Shown in pieces: positions 1 to 5,234 of a DNA stretch of 5,234 nucleotides. The stretch is from Oscillospiraceae bacterium (lineage in GTDB: Bacteria; Bacillota; Clostridia; Oscillospirales; Acutalibacteraceae). The position numbers and the translations under genes are program-made. Every line of letters begins with the position of its first letter. The stretch's first letter is position 1. The notes under the pieces were generated by a model, which saw nothing but the letters and a program-made list of their open reading frames with translations, had not been told where the DNA came from and searched no databases. Location: the NCBI GenBank assembly GCA_902796535.1, contig CADBPL010000297.1, forward strand, positions 1 to 5,234, in the 5' to 3' direction.

Positions 1-14
1 CCGAGAATGATCAT
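1..14 (-). CDS. 5' end of a leftward gene cut by the window edge (product unknown)
   Basis: Read leftward, an ATG at 14-12 opens a frame beginning M-I-I-L and runs off the window after four full codons, so nothing can be said about function. The call rests on context. An AGGA ribosome binding site lies six bases upstream of the ATG, and a near-consensus leftward promoter sits about 80 bases further up with no other gene to serve. The gene would be divergent from the LRR protein gene at 319. The hydrophobic first residues could begin a membrane or Rossmann-type protein, but four residues cannot decide. Confidence 0.5.
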
Positions 15-20
15 ATCGTT

Positions 21-24
21 TCCT
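21..24 (-). promoter_or_regulatory. Ribosome binding site of the truncated leftward gene
   Basis: On the minus strand the sequence reads GCAGGAAACGATATG, which places AGGA six bases before the ATG. This is the main local evidence that the ATG at 14 is a real start. Confidence 0.5.
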
Positions 25-94
25 GCTTTCACGCAGCGTTTGCTTTTTTGAAGCCGCTTGTGACACGGACAAACGGCGCCAATACATTTGCAAT

Positions 95-123
95 ATTATA
101 TCACGCCCCGCGAAAGCTGTAAA
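95..123 (-). promoter_or_regulatory. Leftward sigma-A promoter with extended -10
   Basis: On the minus strand TTTACA (123-118) and TATAAT (100-95) are separated by exactly 17 bases. The -10 is preceded by TGA, giving the extended form TGATATAAT. The expected transcript start is near 88, leaving a leader of about 73 bases before the ATG at 14. The AT-rich block upstream (about 124-170) could act as an UP element. The match is better than would be expected by chance in a 300-base intergenic region, and no other leftward gene lies here. Confidence 0.7.
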
Positions 124-170
124 GCTATAAAAATAATATTTATATACTCTTAACTTCTTTTCCTTTATTT
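124..170. other. AT-rich intergenic block between divergent promoters
   Basis: This stretch is almost entirely A and T (for example AAAAATAATATTTATATA around 129-146) in an otherwise G+C-rich window. It lies directly upstream of the leftward promoter. It contains no convincing open frame. An UP-element or DNA-bending role is plausible but not shown. Confidence 0.4.
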
Positions 171-201
171 GCGCTTTTGCTGCGGCAGCGCAGGCTGACG
201 G

Positions 202-245
202 GCCGACGCCGGAAATCGACGCGGCCGACGCTGGAAATCGACGCG
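202..245. repeat. Tandem direct repeat, two 22-bp units
   Basis: Two adjacent units, 202-223 and 224-245, are identical except for one C/T difference (position 210 versus 232). Each unit contains the hexamer CGACGC twice, so CGACGC starts at 204, 217, 226 and 239. The array ends six bases before the -35 box of the rightward promoter at 252. A 22-bp period is close to two helical turns, so repeated sites would face the same side of the DNA. It may be a regulator-binding array or a small minisatellite. No function is demonstrated. Confidence 0.8.
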
Positions 246-251
246 GCTCTA

Positions 252-280
252 TTGCAATTATTTCTTATGTGTGTTAAAAT
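252..280 (+). promoter_or_regulatory. Rightward sigma-A promoter of the LRR protein gene
   Basis: A TTGCAA -35 box (252-257; four of six consensus positions) and a TAAAAT -10 box (275-280) are separated by 17 bases. The -10 is preceded by TGT, giving an extended -10. Transcription should begin near 287, leaving a leader of about 32 bases before the start at 319. The weak -35 is offset by the extended -10. The tandem repeat just upstream could influence this promoter. Confidence 0.65.
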
Positions 281-302
281 AGCCATATGAATGATCCGGA
301 AC

Positions 303-310
303 AAGGAGGA
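303..310 (+). promoter_or_regulatory. Strong Shine-Dalgarno for the LRR protein gene
   Basis: AAGGAGGA lies eight bases before the ATG at 319, an almost perfect anti-16S match at ideal spacing. It fixes 319 as the start over other in-frame candidates such as the Met at residue 4. Confidence 0.9.
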
Positions 311-318
311 CTGTCAAC

Positions 319-1572
319 ATGGCAAGAATGATCCGAAAAGCATTATCCCTGCTGCTTTGCGCGGCGCTGCTGTTTGCTCTCGCGCCGGTCACGGCGGTGC
401 ACGCGGAGGGTACGTCCGGCACCTGCGGCGCAGATCTGGTGTGGGTTTATAACACAGAGACGAACACCCTGACCATCAGCGGTACGGGCAAAATGGATGA
501 TTACTCTTTCAACAATTCCAACGGCTTAATAACAAACAATGCTCCGTGGAGAGTCTATTACAGCATGATGAAAAGCGTTGTGATCAACAGCGGCGTCACG
601 AGCATTGGCGATTCTGCCTTTGCCGGCTTCACCGTACTGAAGAGCGTGACCATGCCCGACAGCATCACGAGTATCGGCAGATCTTCCTTTTACAAGTGCA
701 AAAGTCTGCCGAGCGTGAACATTAGTAAAGGCGTGAAGACCATTCACTATTCTGCCTTTAAAGAGTGCAGCGGGCTGACGAGTTTGATCCTTCCCAACGG
801 CGTCACGAGTATTGGCGAGCGGGCTTTCTGTGACTGCGAAGGCCTGACGAGCTTTGTCATTCCTGACAGCGTCACAAGCCTTGGCCAGTTTGCTTTTTAC
901 TCCTGCGACGGCCTGACCGACGTGACCATCGGCAGCGGCCTGACGAGCCTTAGCTATTCTGCCTTTGGCGTTTGCGGCAGGCTGACGAACGTGACCTTCT
1001 CCGACAATCTCAAAAACATTGACGAAAGAGCTTTCTATGCCTGCCACGCGCTGACGGGGATATGGATCCCCGAAGGCGTCACGACGATCGAAAAATATGC
1101 TTTTGAAAAGTGCGAAAATCTCACGAGCGTTATGATCCCCGACAGTGTCACGAGCATGGGGTACAAGGCGTTCGACGGCTGTTCGGACGATCTGGTCATT
1201 TATTCCGGCTACCGCACCTGCGCCCAGCAATTTGCAGAGGAATATAACATCACGTTTGTTCTCGGAATTGCCACCACGGTCGTCGTGTCCGATTTGACCA
1301 TGAATTGGAAGAGCAAAGCCGCCCTTGACCCGACCGTCACCACGCCCAAAGGCATGGGTTACACCGTTGCCTATTCTTCCTCTGACCCGAGCGTCGTTTC
1401 GATTGACGAGAACGGGGAAATGACCGGTCTGAAAAAGGGCAAGGCGACCGTCACCGTGACCGTTACCAACGCGGTGAACCGCACCGTTACCGATTCCTGC
1501 ACCGTTACGGTCAAATACACCGTCCTGCAGTGGATCATTGTGTATCTGCTGTTCGGCTGGATCTGGTACTGA
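319..1572 (+). CDS. Secreted BspA-like leucine-rich repeat protein with Big_2 domain
   Basis: A 417-residue surface or secreted protein. Residues 1-29 form a signal peptide: basic start (MARMIRK), hydrophobic core and V-H-A cleavage site before E30. Residues 35-80 carry the CG..L.W......LTISGTG.M.DY...APW lead-in that often precedes BspA-type repeats in Firmicutes. Residues 86-292 are nine LRR_5 units of exactly 23 residues, with the pattern S-V-x-I-P-x-x-V-T-S-I-G-x-x-A-F-x-x-C-x-x-L-T. Residues 293-316 resemble the usual repeat cap (YSG...AQQFAEEYNITFVLG). Residues 319-398 resemble a bacterial Ig-like Big_2 domain (SSSDPSVVSIDENGEMTGLKKGKATVTV). The protein ends in LQWIIVYLLFGWIWY with no LPXTG motif and no basic tail. 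BspA-like proteins generally act in adhesion or host interaction; the ligand here is unknown. The gene is probably monocistronic, with its own promoter and terminator. Confidence 0.92.
   Translation: MARMIRKALSLLLCAALLFALAPVTAVHAEGTSGTCGADLVWVYNTETNTLTISGTGKMDDYSFNNSNGLITNNAPWRVYYSMMKSVVINSGVTSIGDSAFAGFTVLKSVTMPDSITSIGRSSFYKCKSLPSVNISKGVKTIHYSAFKECSGLTSLILPNGVTSIGERAFCDCEGLTSFVIPDSVTSLGQFAFYSCDGLTDVTIGSGLTSLSYSAFGVCGRLTNVTFSDNLKNIDERAFYACHALTGIWIPEGVTTIEKYAFEKCENLTSVMIPDSVTSMGYKAFDGCSDDLVIYSGYRTCAQQFAEEYNITFVLGIATTVVVSDLTMNWKSKAALDPTVTTPKGMGYTVAYSSSDPSVVSIDENGEMTGLKKGKATVTVTVTNAVNRTVTDSCTVTVKYTVLQWIIVYLLFGWIWY
574..1194 (+). repeat. Nine tandem 69-bp units encoding LRR_5 repeats
   Basis: The coding sequence for residues 86-292 divides without any insertion or deletion into nine units of 69 bases (23 codons). 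Conserved positions are the V/I-T-S-I-G core, the A-F pair and the C-x-x-L-T turn. The third, sixth and seventh units diverge most (for example KTIHYSAF and KNIDERAF). Such arrays can gain or lose units by recombination, so copy number may vary between strains. Confidence 0.9.
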
Positions 1573-1648
1573 GCAGGCTGACGCGCTGACGGACGACCGA
1601 AAGCGTGAATTATTCACTGTTCATCATTCATTAAAAACAAATCCCGTC

Positions 1649-1690
1649 AAAAAAAACACAGGCTGCTTCACGGAGCGCCTGTGTTTTTTT
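1649..1690. terminator. Bidirectional intrinsic terminator between convergent genes
   Basis: A perfect stem pairs CACAGGC (1657-1663) with GCCTGTG (1677-1683). It is flanked by an A-tract at 1649-1656 and a T-tract at 1684-1690, so the hairpin is followed by a U-run in both directions. GCTT/GGAGC pairing inside the loop (1665-1668 with 1673-1676) can lengthen it. It should end transcripts of the LRR gene (rightward) and of the membrane protein gene (leftward, stop at 1701). The remaining bases between the two genes, 1573-1648, show nothing else I can support. Confidence 0.92.
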
Positions 1691-1700
1691 CGGTTTTGGT

Positions 1701-2375
1701 TTACGCAACTTCAAAATATCTGCGCAGCGGCAGGCCGTCGTAGAAGGTAAAGTGTTTGTCCAGAAAGTTTGAGAAAAACGAAATGATGTTGCCGTTGCAG
1801 ACCACCAGCACGACCGTGCCGATGCTCAGCCCCACGAGTCTGCCGCGGAACAGCACGAGAGAGAGGAGCAAGCTGAGCAGCAGCATCCCCGCGTCGTAGG
1901 CGATCTTCCACTTGCGCATATCCAGCTTTTTCACTTCGCCGACCACGCGCACAAAATAATCATAGGCGCAGGGGGCGAGGTAGTTTTTGAACAGCAGCGC
2001 GACCGACAGGCTGGTGAGCACCATGCCCAGCACAAAAAAGACGATGCGCATCGCAAGCGTTTGCAGCGCAAGGGGGTCGAGCAAAAAGCGGAACAGGTCG
2101 ATCAGCCCGCCGTAGACCAGCGCGCTCAAAAACGAGGTGAGATAGGTCAGCCGGAAGCGCCGGATGATGATACACATCAACGCAATGAACAGCGCCTGCA
2201 GCGCCCACTCGACCTGCCCGGTGGTGATGAACGCAAACCGCTCGCTGATGATGTAGCTCGGCGCCGCGATCATCGACAGCCCAAGGTCGGCCTTGATGCT
2301 CAGCACCACGGAAAACGGCATGAGGATCATGCCGAACAGGTAAGTCAATTCACAGGGGATCCTGATCTTTTTCAA
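1701..2375 (-). CDS. YczE/YyaS/YitT-like integral membrane protein
   Basis: A 224-residue polytopic membrane protein of unknown function. Hydrophobic segments fall near residues 10-27, 56-72, 77-96, 108-129, 160-177 and 180-200. The N-terminal pattern (FGMILMPFSVVLSIKADLGLS, written here as a run of G-x-x-L-M and S-x-K-A-D-L-G-x-S features) and the later APCAYDYFVRVVGE segment match my recollection of the YczE/YitT-type family (DUF6198-like), often annotated only as membrane proteins. No catalytic motif is visible. The start is a TTG at 2375, chosen because AGGAAG lies seven bases upstream and the next Met (residue 16) would remove part of the first membrane segment. The gene has its own promoter, is on the same strand as the upstream symporter operon but separated by a terminator, and is convergent with the LRR gene. 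Family assignment is from memory and moderate. Confidence 0.8.
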   Translation of the reverse strand: MKKIRIPCELTYLFGMILMPFSVVLSIKADLGLSMIAAPSYIISERFAFITTGQVEWALQALFIALMCIIIRRFRLTYLTSFLSALVYGGLIDLFRFLLDPLALQTLAMRIVFFVLGMVLTSLSVALLFKNYLAPCAYDYFVRVVGEVKKLDMRKWKIAYDAGMLLLSLLLSLVLFRGRLVGLSIGTVVLVVCNGNIISFFSNFLDKHFTFYDGLPLRRYFEVA

Positions 2376-2382
2376 AGCGTTT

Positions 2383-2388
2383 CTTCCT
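2383..2388 (-). promoter_or_regulatory. Ribosome binding site that selects a TTG start
   Basis: On the minus strand AAAAAAGGAAGAAACGCTTTG places AGGAAG seven bases before TTG. No ATG lies between this site and residue 16 of the product, so the site decides the unusual start codon. Confidence 0.75.
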
Positions 2389-2419
2389 TTTTTGTTTCAG
2401 AATACAGGACACAGCGTTC

Positions 2420-2447
2420 ATTATATCAGCCGTGCCGCCTTTGTCAA
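2420..2447 (-). promoter_or_regulatory. Consensus sigma-A promoter of the membrane protein gene
   Basis: On the minus strand a perfect TTGACA (2447-2442) and a perfect TATAAT (2425-2420) are separated by 16 bases. TGA directly before the -10 makes it extended. Expected initiation is near 2413, giving a leader of about 38 bases to the TTG at 2375. No operator-like palindrome is obvious, so strong constitutive expression is the simplest reading. Confidence 0.85.
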
Positions 2448-2449
2448 GC

Positions 2450-2481
2450 AAAAAATCAGCCTGCATTTTTATACAGGCTGA
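2450..2481 (-). terminator. Intrinsic terminator of the phosphoesterase-symporter operon
   Basis: On the minus strand TCAGCCTG (2481-2474) pairs perfectly with CAGGCTGA (2463-2456) around a ten-base loop, followed by six T residues (2455-2450). It begins six bases after the TGA of the symporter gene. The T-run ends only two bases before the -35 box of the next promoter. Confidence 0.9.
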
Positions 2482-2487
2482 AATGGA

Positions 2488-3882
2488 TCATGCGTGATGC
2501 TTTTCGGAAACGGCGGTCAGGATTTCCTGCTTGAAGTCGCCGTAGATTTTGAATTTTTTTGAAAAAACAGCCAGCGAAATCAGAATCAGCACCGGCGGGA
2601 GCAGGAACATCATGCCGGTGATCGCGCCCTTGGCCTGTGCGGTCTGCTCCATGGCCTGACCGTCATAGCCGGTAACGCTGAACGCGGCATACATGATGAT
2701 GCACTGCAGCGTGTAGGCCATTTTCTGCAAAAAGCCCTTCATCGAAAAGGTCAGGCTCTGGCTGCGCTTGCCGAGCTTGTATTCGCCGTAATCCACCACG
2801 TCGGCGAGCATGACGGTCTGGTTGACGAACATGCTGCCGATGCCGACGGACGCGACCAGATAGCAAAGCCCCAGCCCCGTCACGTTGCCGCCGAAGCCGT
2901 AGCCGACGACTGCCATGCCGAGGTAACCGGCCGCCGCCATGCTCAGCGAAAGCCGGTAGATGGAGCGGTTGTTCATGAATTTGGAGCAAACCGGGATGAC
3001 GGCAATGCCGAGCACCGAGCCGACCGCGCCGAAGAGATTGAATTTGGATTGCAGGTTCAGGTCGCCCTGCACCGCGTTGAAATAGTAGCTGCTGATGCCG
3101 GAGGTCATGTAATACCCGGCGTTGGAGATCATGGCGAAGAGCATGAACACCAGCAGCTGATCGTTGCGTTTGATTTCATTCAGCGCAGTTTTAAACGAGA
3201 ATTTTTCGCCGCCGGGCACCACGTTGCTTTCTTTCGTGGAGGCGACACAGATGAAAGCGAACACCACCAGCAGCGCCGCGGCGATCATTGACCATTTGCC
3301 GAAGCCCAGCCGCAGGCTTTCCGGGGTCATGGCCTTGAGGCTGCTCTCGCTCGATTTGCCGAAAAACGCCACGATCGGCGCGGTCAGAATCAGCACGATG
3401 CCCTGCCCCAGGCCCGAAAACGTGCGGGCGACGGTGGAAATGAAGTTGCGGTCTTTTTCCTGCGTGGCGAACGACGGGATCATCGACCAGTAGGGGATAT
3501 CCGCCAGCGTGTTGGACATTCCCCAAAGCACATAGAACACCGCCACATAAACATAAAGCCACACCGAACCGGCCGGGATGCCGGGGTTGTTGAACAAAAA
3601 GCAGAGCACAACGGCGTTGGCGATCGCGCCGCGCAGGATCCATGGGCGGTATTTGCCCATCCTGCTGTGGGATGCGTCCACGATGCTGCCCATCATGGGG
3701 TCGTTGATGCCGTCCCAAAGCCTTGCAATGGGCGCCAGCACCAGCAGAAACAGCGAGGAGATGCCCAGCGCGTTGGTCAGATAAATGGACAAATAGGAAT
3801 AAAACAGACCGTAGCTCAGGTCCAGACCGACCGCGCCGACCCCGTAGCCGATTTTTTCACAAAAAGGCACTTTGTCGTTCAT
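2488..3882 (-). CDS. GPH-family (MelB-like) cation:sugar symporter, MFS superfamily
   Basis: A 464-residue inner-membrane transporter, about the usual length for the glycoside-pentoside-hexuronide:cation symporter family, with about twelve hydrophobic segments. The diagnostic segment RLWDGINDPMMGSIVD (residues 54-69) carries D57 and D61, matching the MelB Na+-site aspartates (D55/D59 in E. coli MelB). It is followed by SRMGKYRPWIL (73-83), a family loop motif. DIPYWS (128-133) gives D128, matching MelB D124. In the second half, FVNQTVMLADVVDYGEYKLGK (352-372) precedes K387, which aligns with MelB K377. Cation-coupled uptake of a sugar or glycoside is therefore likely, but family members differ widely in substrate. 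The start ATG follows AGGTG at seven bases. The gene lies 15 bases after the phosphoesterase stop with no terminator between, so it is the promoter-distal gene of an operon. Confidence 0.93.
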   Translation of the reverse strand: MNDKVPFCEKIGYGVGAVGLDLSYGLFYSYLSIYLTNALGISSLFLLVLAPIARLWDGINDPMMGSIVDASHSRMGKYRPWILRGAIANAVVLCFLFNNPGIPAGSVWLYVYVAVFYVLWGMSNTLADIPYWSMIPSFATQEKDRNFISTVARTFSGLGQGIVLILTAPIVAFFGKSSESSLKAMTPESLRLGFGKWSMIAAALLVVFAFICVASTKESNVVPGGEKFSFKTALNEIKRNDQLLVFMLFAMISNAGYYMTSGISSYYFNAVQGDLNLQSKFNLFGAVGSVLGIAVIPVCSKFMNNRSIYRLSLSMAAAGYLGMAVVGYGFGGNVTGLGLCYLVASVGIGSMFVNQTVMLADVVDYGEYKLGKRSQSLTFSMKGFLQKMAYTLQCIIMYAAFSVTGYDGQAMEQTAQAKGAITGMMFLLPPVLILISLAVFSKKFKIYGDFKQEILTAVSEKHHA

Positions 3883-3889
3883 TTTTTTA

Positions 3890-3894
3890 CACCT
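3890..3894 (-). promoter_or_regulatory. Ribosome binding site of the symporter gene
   Basis: AGGTG on the minus strand sits seven bases before the ATG at 3882, within the 15-base gap after the phosphoesterase stop (TAA, 3900-3898). The short gap leaves no room for a separate promoter, which supports co-transcription. Confidence 0.75.
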
Positions 3895-3897
3895 GCT

Positions 3898-5234
3898 TTA
3901 CCGGGCGATCCGATAGGTCGCGTAAGCGAGGATCCGGCTGTTGGCAAAATCCATCGCGTAGGTCACGATGTGCTGCGGGAACACGCTGACAAAGAATCCT
4001 TCCGACATGGTGACGGGGTTGGAGGTCTGGATCGGATTCAGAATGCCGGTCGTTCTCGGCGCGCCGACGCTGGAAATATGAACCAGCGTTGCGGTCGTGC
4101 CGTTGTTGTCGGTGATGTTCAGGTTCCTGTTGAAGGATTCCATCTTGTGCGCCCAGTGGGAGTGGCCGTTGAAGAAAATCACGTTTTTGTATTCCTCCAG
4201 CAGCGCGCGGAACTGCTGCTCATCGGCGTTGCCTTTGAAATAGGGCAGGGGGTAGAAATAGCCGTAATCGTTGGCAAGGTTGCCCTCGCCCATTCTGAAA
4301 TCGCCCTGCCACGCGTTGAGGAAGGTGTGGAAGTAGAGATAAACGCGGTCGTTTTTATGCGCTTCAAGCTGATCGCGCAGCCAGTCGAGCTGTGACTGCT
4401 CTAAAATCCGAACGCCGGGCAAATAACTGTCGCGGCACTGGCTCAGGAAAATGAAAACGTCGCCGTTCGTTTCGCTGCCGCTGTAAACAAAGTCAAACCC
4501 GTTGTCGCCGCGCGCCAGCACGCCCGCGGGGGCTTCTTCTTCAAAAACGCCGACGTTGACGTTGGCCTTCCACGCGTCATAGCTGAATTTGTTTTTGCAG
4601 TCGTGGTTGCCGCGGCAGGTGTATACCGGGAAATCGTGCTGATCGTTGAACTTGCGGAACGCTTCGTAGGAGGACGCCTCGCCCTTGTTGGAAAGGTCGC
4701 CGGCCAGCGCCACGAGCGAAACGCCCATTTCGTCCAGCAGGTTCAGCGCTCTGGGATATGACAGCTCCGAATCGTCGCCGCCGGTCGTGTCGTAGCGGTT
4801 AAAATGTACGTCGCTCAGGCTGCCGAAGGAATAAGTCGGTTCCGCTGCGGCGGTCTGCTTGCCGGCCGGCACCTCGTCCGTGTCCAGCAGCGTGTCGCCG
4901 TAATAGAGCAGCATGGTCGCGGCGTTCGGCGGGATGAAAAGGAACGGGTTGGTCGCCAGCTCCCCTTTGCCGCTGCTGACCGTCACCTCGGCAAATTCGC
5001 TGTAAGGAAGCGTTTTGCCGGCAGGGGTGGCTGCGGTGAGCTTTGCTCCGGAGGCGTCGCCCCAGAACACATTGTAATCGCCGTCATAATTGGATTCGAT
5101 GCGCAGCGTACCGGCAGCGCTGCCGGGCAGTGCGTTGGCAAAGGTCATCACCGCGTCGGCAATAATGCCCTCTTTGGGCAGCGGCTTGGCGGTGAGCAGC
5201 CCGAGACTCATCAGGATCGCGGTAAAAAGCGCGA
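3898..5234 (-). CDS. Secreted or anchored calcineurin-like metallophosphoesterase (5' end outside the window)
   Basis: A phosphoesterase acting outside the cytoplasm. Numbered from the in-window Met at 5211 (437 residues to the stop), the five metallophosphoesterase motifs are complete and in order: D134-x-H136 (LSDVHF), G171-D172 (AGDLSNKG), GNHD (201-204), H295 (YFHTF) and GHSH (349-352). A two-metal active site for phosphomono- or diester hydrolysis is thus expected. Residues about 16-118 form a separate beta-rich, probably Ig/FN3-like domain (NVFWGDASG..., FLFIPPNAATMLLYYGD). The frame stays open from 5211 to the window edge and reads ALFTAIL before that Met, so the true start lies beyond 5234 and the Met is internal to a hydrophobic export or anchor segment. 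No LPXTG or C-terminal membrane segment is seen. It is the upstream gene of an operon with the GPH symporter. The natural substrate cannot be determined. Confidence 0.92.
   Translation of the reverse strand, partial: ALFTAILMSLGLLTAKPLPKEGIIADAVMTFANALPGSAAGTLRIESNYDGDYNVFWGDASGAKLTAATPAGKTLPYSEFAEVTVSSGKGELATNPFLFIPPNAATMLLYYGDTLLDTDEVPAGKQTAAAEPTYSFGSLSDVHFNRYDTTGGDDSELSYPRALNLLDEMGVSLVALAGDLSNKGEASSYEAFRKFNDQHDFPVYTCRGNHDCKNKFSYDAWKANVNVGVFEEEAPAGVLARGDNGFDFVYSGSETNGDVFIFLSQCRDSYLPGVRILEQSQLDWLRDQLEAHKNDRVYLYFHTFLNAWQGDFRMGEGNLANDYGYFYPLPYFKGNADEQQFRALLEEYKNVIFFNGHSHWAHKMESFNRNLNITDNNGTTATLVHISSVGAPRTTGILNPIQTSNPVTMSEGFFVSVFPQHIVTYAMDFANSRILAYATYRIAR

Noticed and set aside
170..192. Hairpin TGCGCT (170-175) with AGCGCA (187-192)
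   Set aside because: The stem is only six pairs and no T-run follows on either strand, so it is neither a terminator nor a recognisable riboswitch. Its position upstream of the rightward promoter gives no clear role.
287..331. Short upstream frame (14 codons from ATG at 287) overlapping the LRR gene start
   Set aside because: It begins about where transcription should start, has no Shine-Dalgarno and overlaps the true ribosome binding site. A leaderless peptide cannot be excluded but nothing supports it.
327..405. Possible lipobox around Cys14 in the LRR protein signal peptide
   Set aside because: The residues before Cys14 are L-L-L, lacking the small residues required before a lipoprotein Cys, and a good V-H-A signal peptidase I site follows at residue 29.
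190..1583. GCAGGCTGACG occurs at 190-200, 977-987 and 1573-1583, flanking and within the LRR gene
   Set aside because: The inner copy is ordinary LRR coding (G-R-L-T). The outer copies have no extended similarity and no target-site features, so an element boundary is not supported.
526..1617. Long open frame (363 codons) on the minus strand opposite the LRR gene
   Set aside because: It is low-complexity and Arg/His/Asp/Gly-rich, it tracks the 69-base LRR periodicity in antisense, and it has no convincing ribosome binding site. The plus-strand protein has a signal peptide and recognisable domains, so this is a shadow frame.
1538..1750. Plus-strand 70-codon frame downstream of the LRR gene
   Set aside because: It overlaps the end of the LRR gene, runs straight through the bidirectional terminator and into the opposite-strand gene, and has no ribosome binding site.
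3667..4395. Plus-strand open frame of 242 codons across the symporter-phosphoesterase junction
   Set aside because: It lies opposite two well-supported genes, spans their junction, and its translation resembles no protein family. G+C-rich third positions of the minus-strand genes explain its openness.

Overview
The window looks like chromosomal DNA of a low-to-mid G+C anaerobic Gram-positive bacterium, probably a gut Clostridia member of the Oscillospiraceae/Ruminococcaceae type. This is inferred from strong AGGAGG-type ribosome binding sites, sigma-A promoters with extended -10 boxes, a TTG start, U-tract terminators, a BspA-like leucine-rich-repeat surface protein and a GPH-family sugar symporter. 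No RNA gene, CRISPR array, insertion sequence or phage gene was seen.

Layout. Positions 1-14 appear to hold the first codons of a leftward gene that runs off the window, with its own ribosome binding site and a near-consensus promoter (95-123). Between that promoter and the next lie an AT-rich block and a tandem 22-bp repeat (202-245). A rightward promoter (252-280) and an excellent Shine-Dalgarno then lead into a secreted protein (319-1572). This protein has nine uniform 23-residue LRR_5 repeats, one Big_2-like Ig domain and an odd Trp/Tyr-rich hydrophobic C-terminus. A bidirectional terminator (1649-1690) separates it from a convergent leftward gene for a YczE/YitT-like integral membrane protein (1701-2375, TTG start), which has its own extended -10 promoter (2420-2447). 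That promoter abuts the terminator (2450-2481) of a leftward two-gene operon that fills the rest of the window. The operon encodes a secreted or membrane-anchored calcineurin-like metallophosphoesterase (3898 to beyond 5234, start outside the window), followed 15 bases later by a GPH/MelB-type cation:sugar symporter (2488-3882).

How the genes may work together. The phosphoesterase and symporter are very likely co-transcribed, so an extracytoplasmic phosphate-ester cleavage may supply a dephosphorylated sugar or polyol for import. The substrate cannot be read from sequence. The LRR protein is probably a surface adhesion or interaction protein with no evident link to the operon. I saw no clear undescribed multi-gene system. 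The most unusual items are the promoter-proximal tandem repeat, the C-terminal aromatic tail of the LRR protein and the phosphoesterase-symporter pairing.
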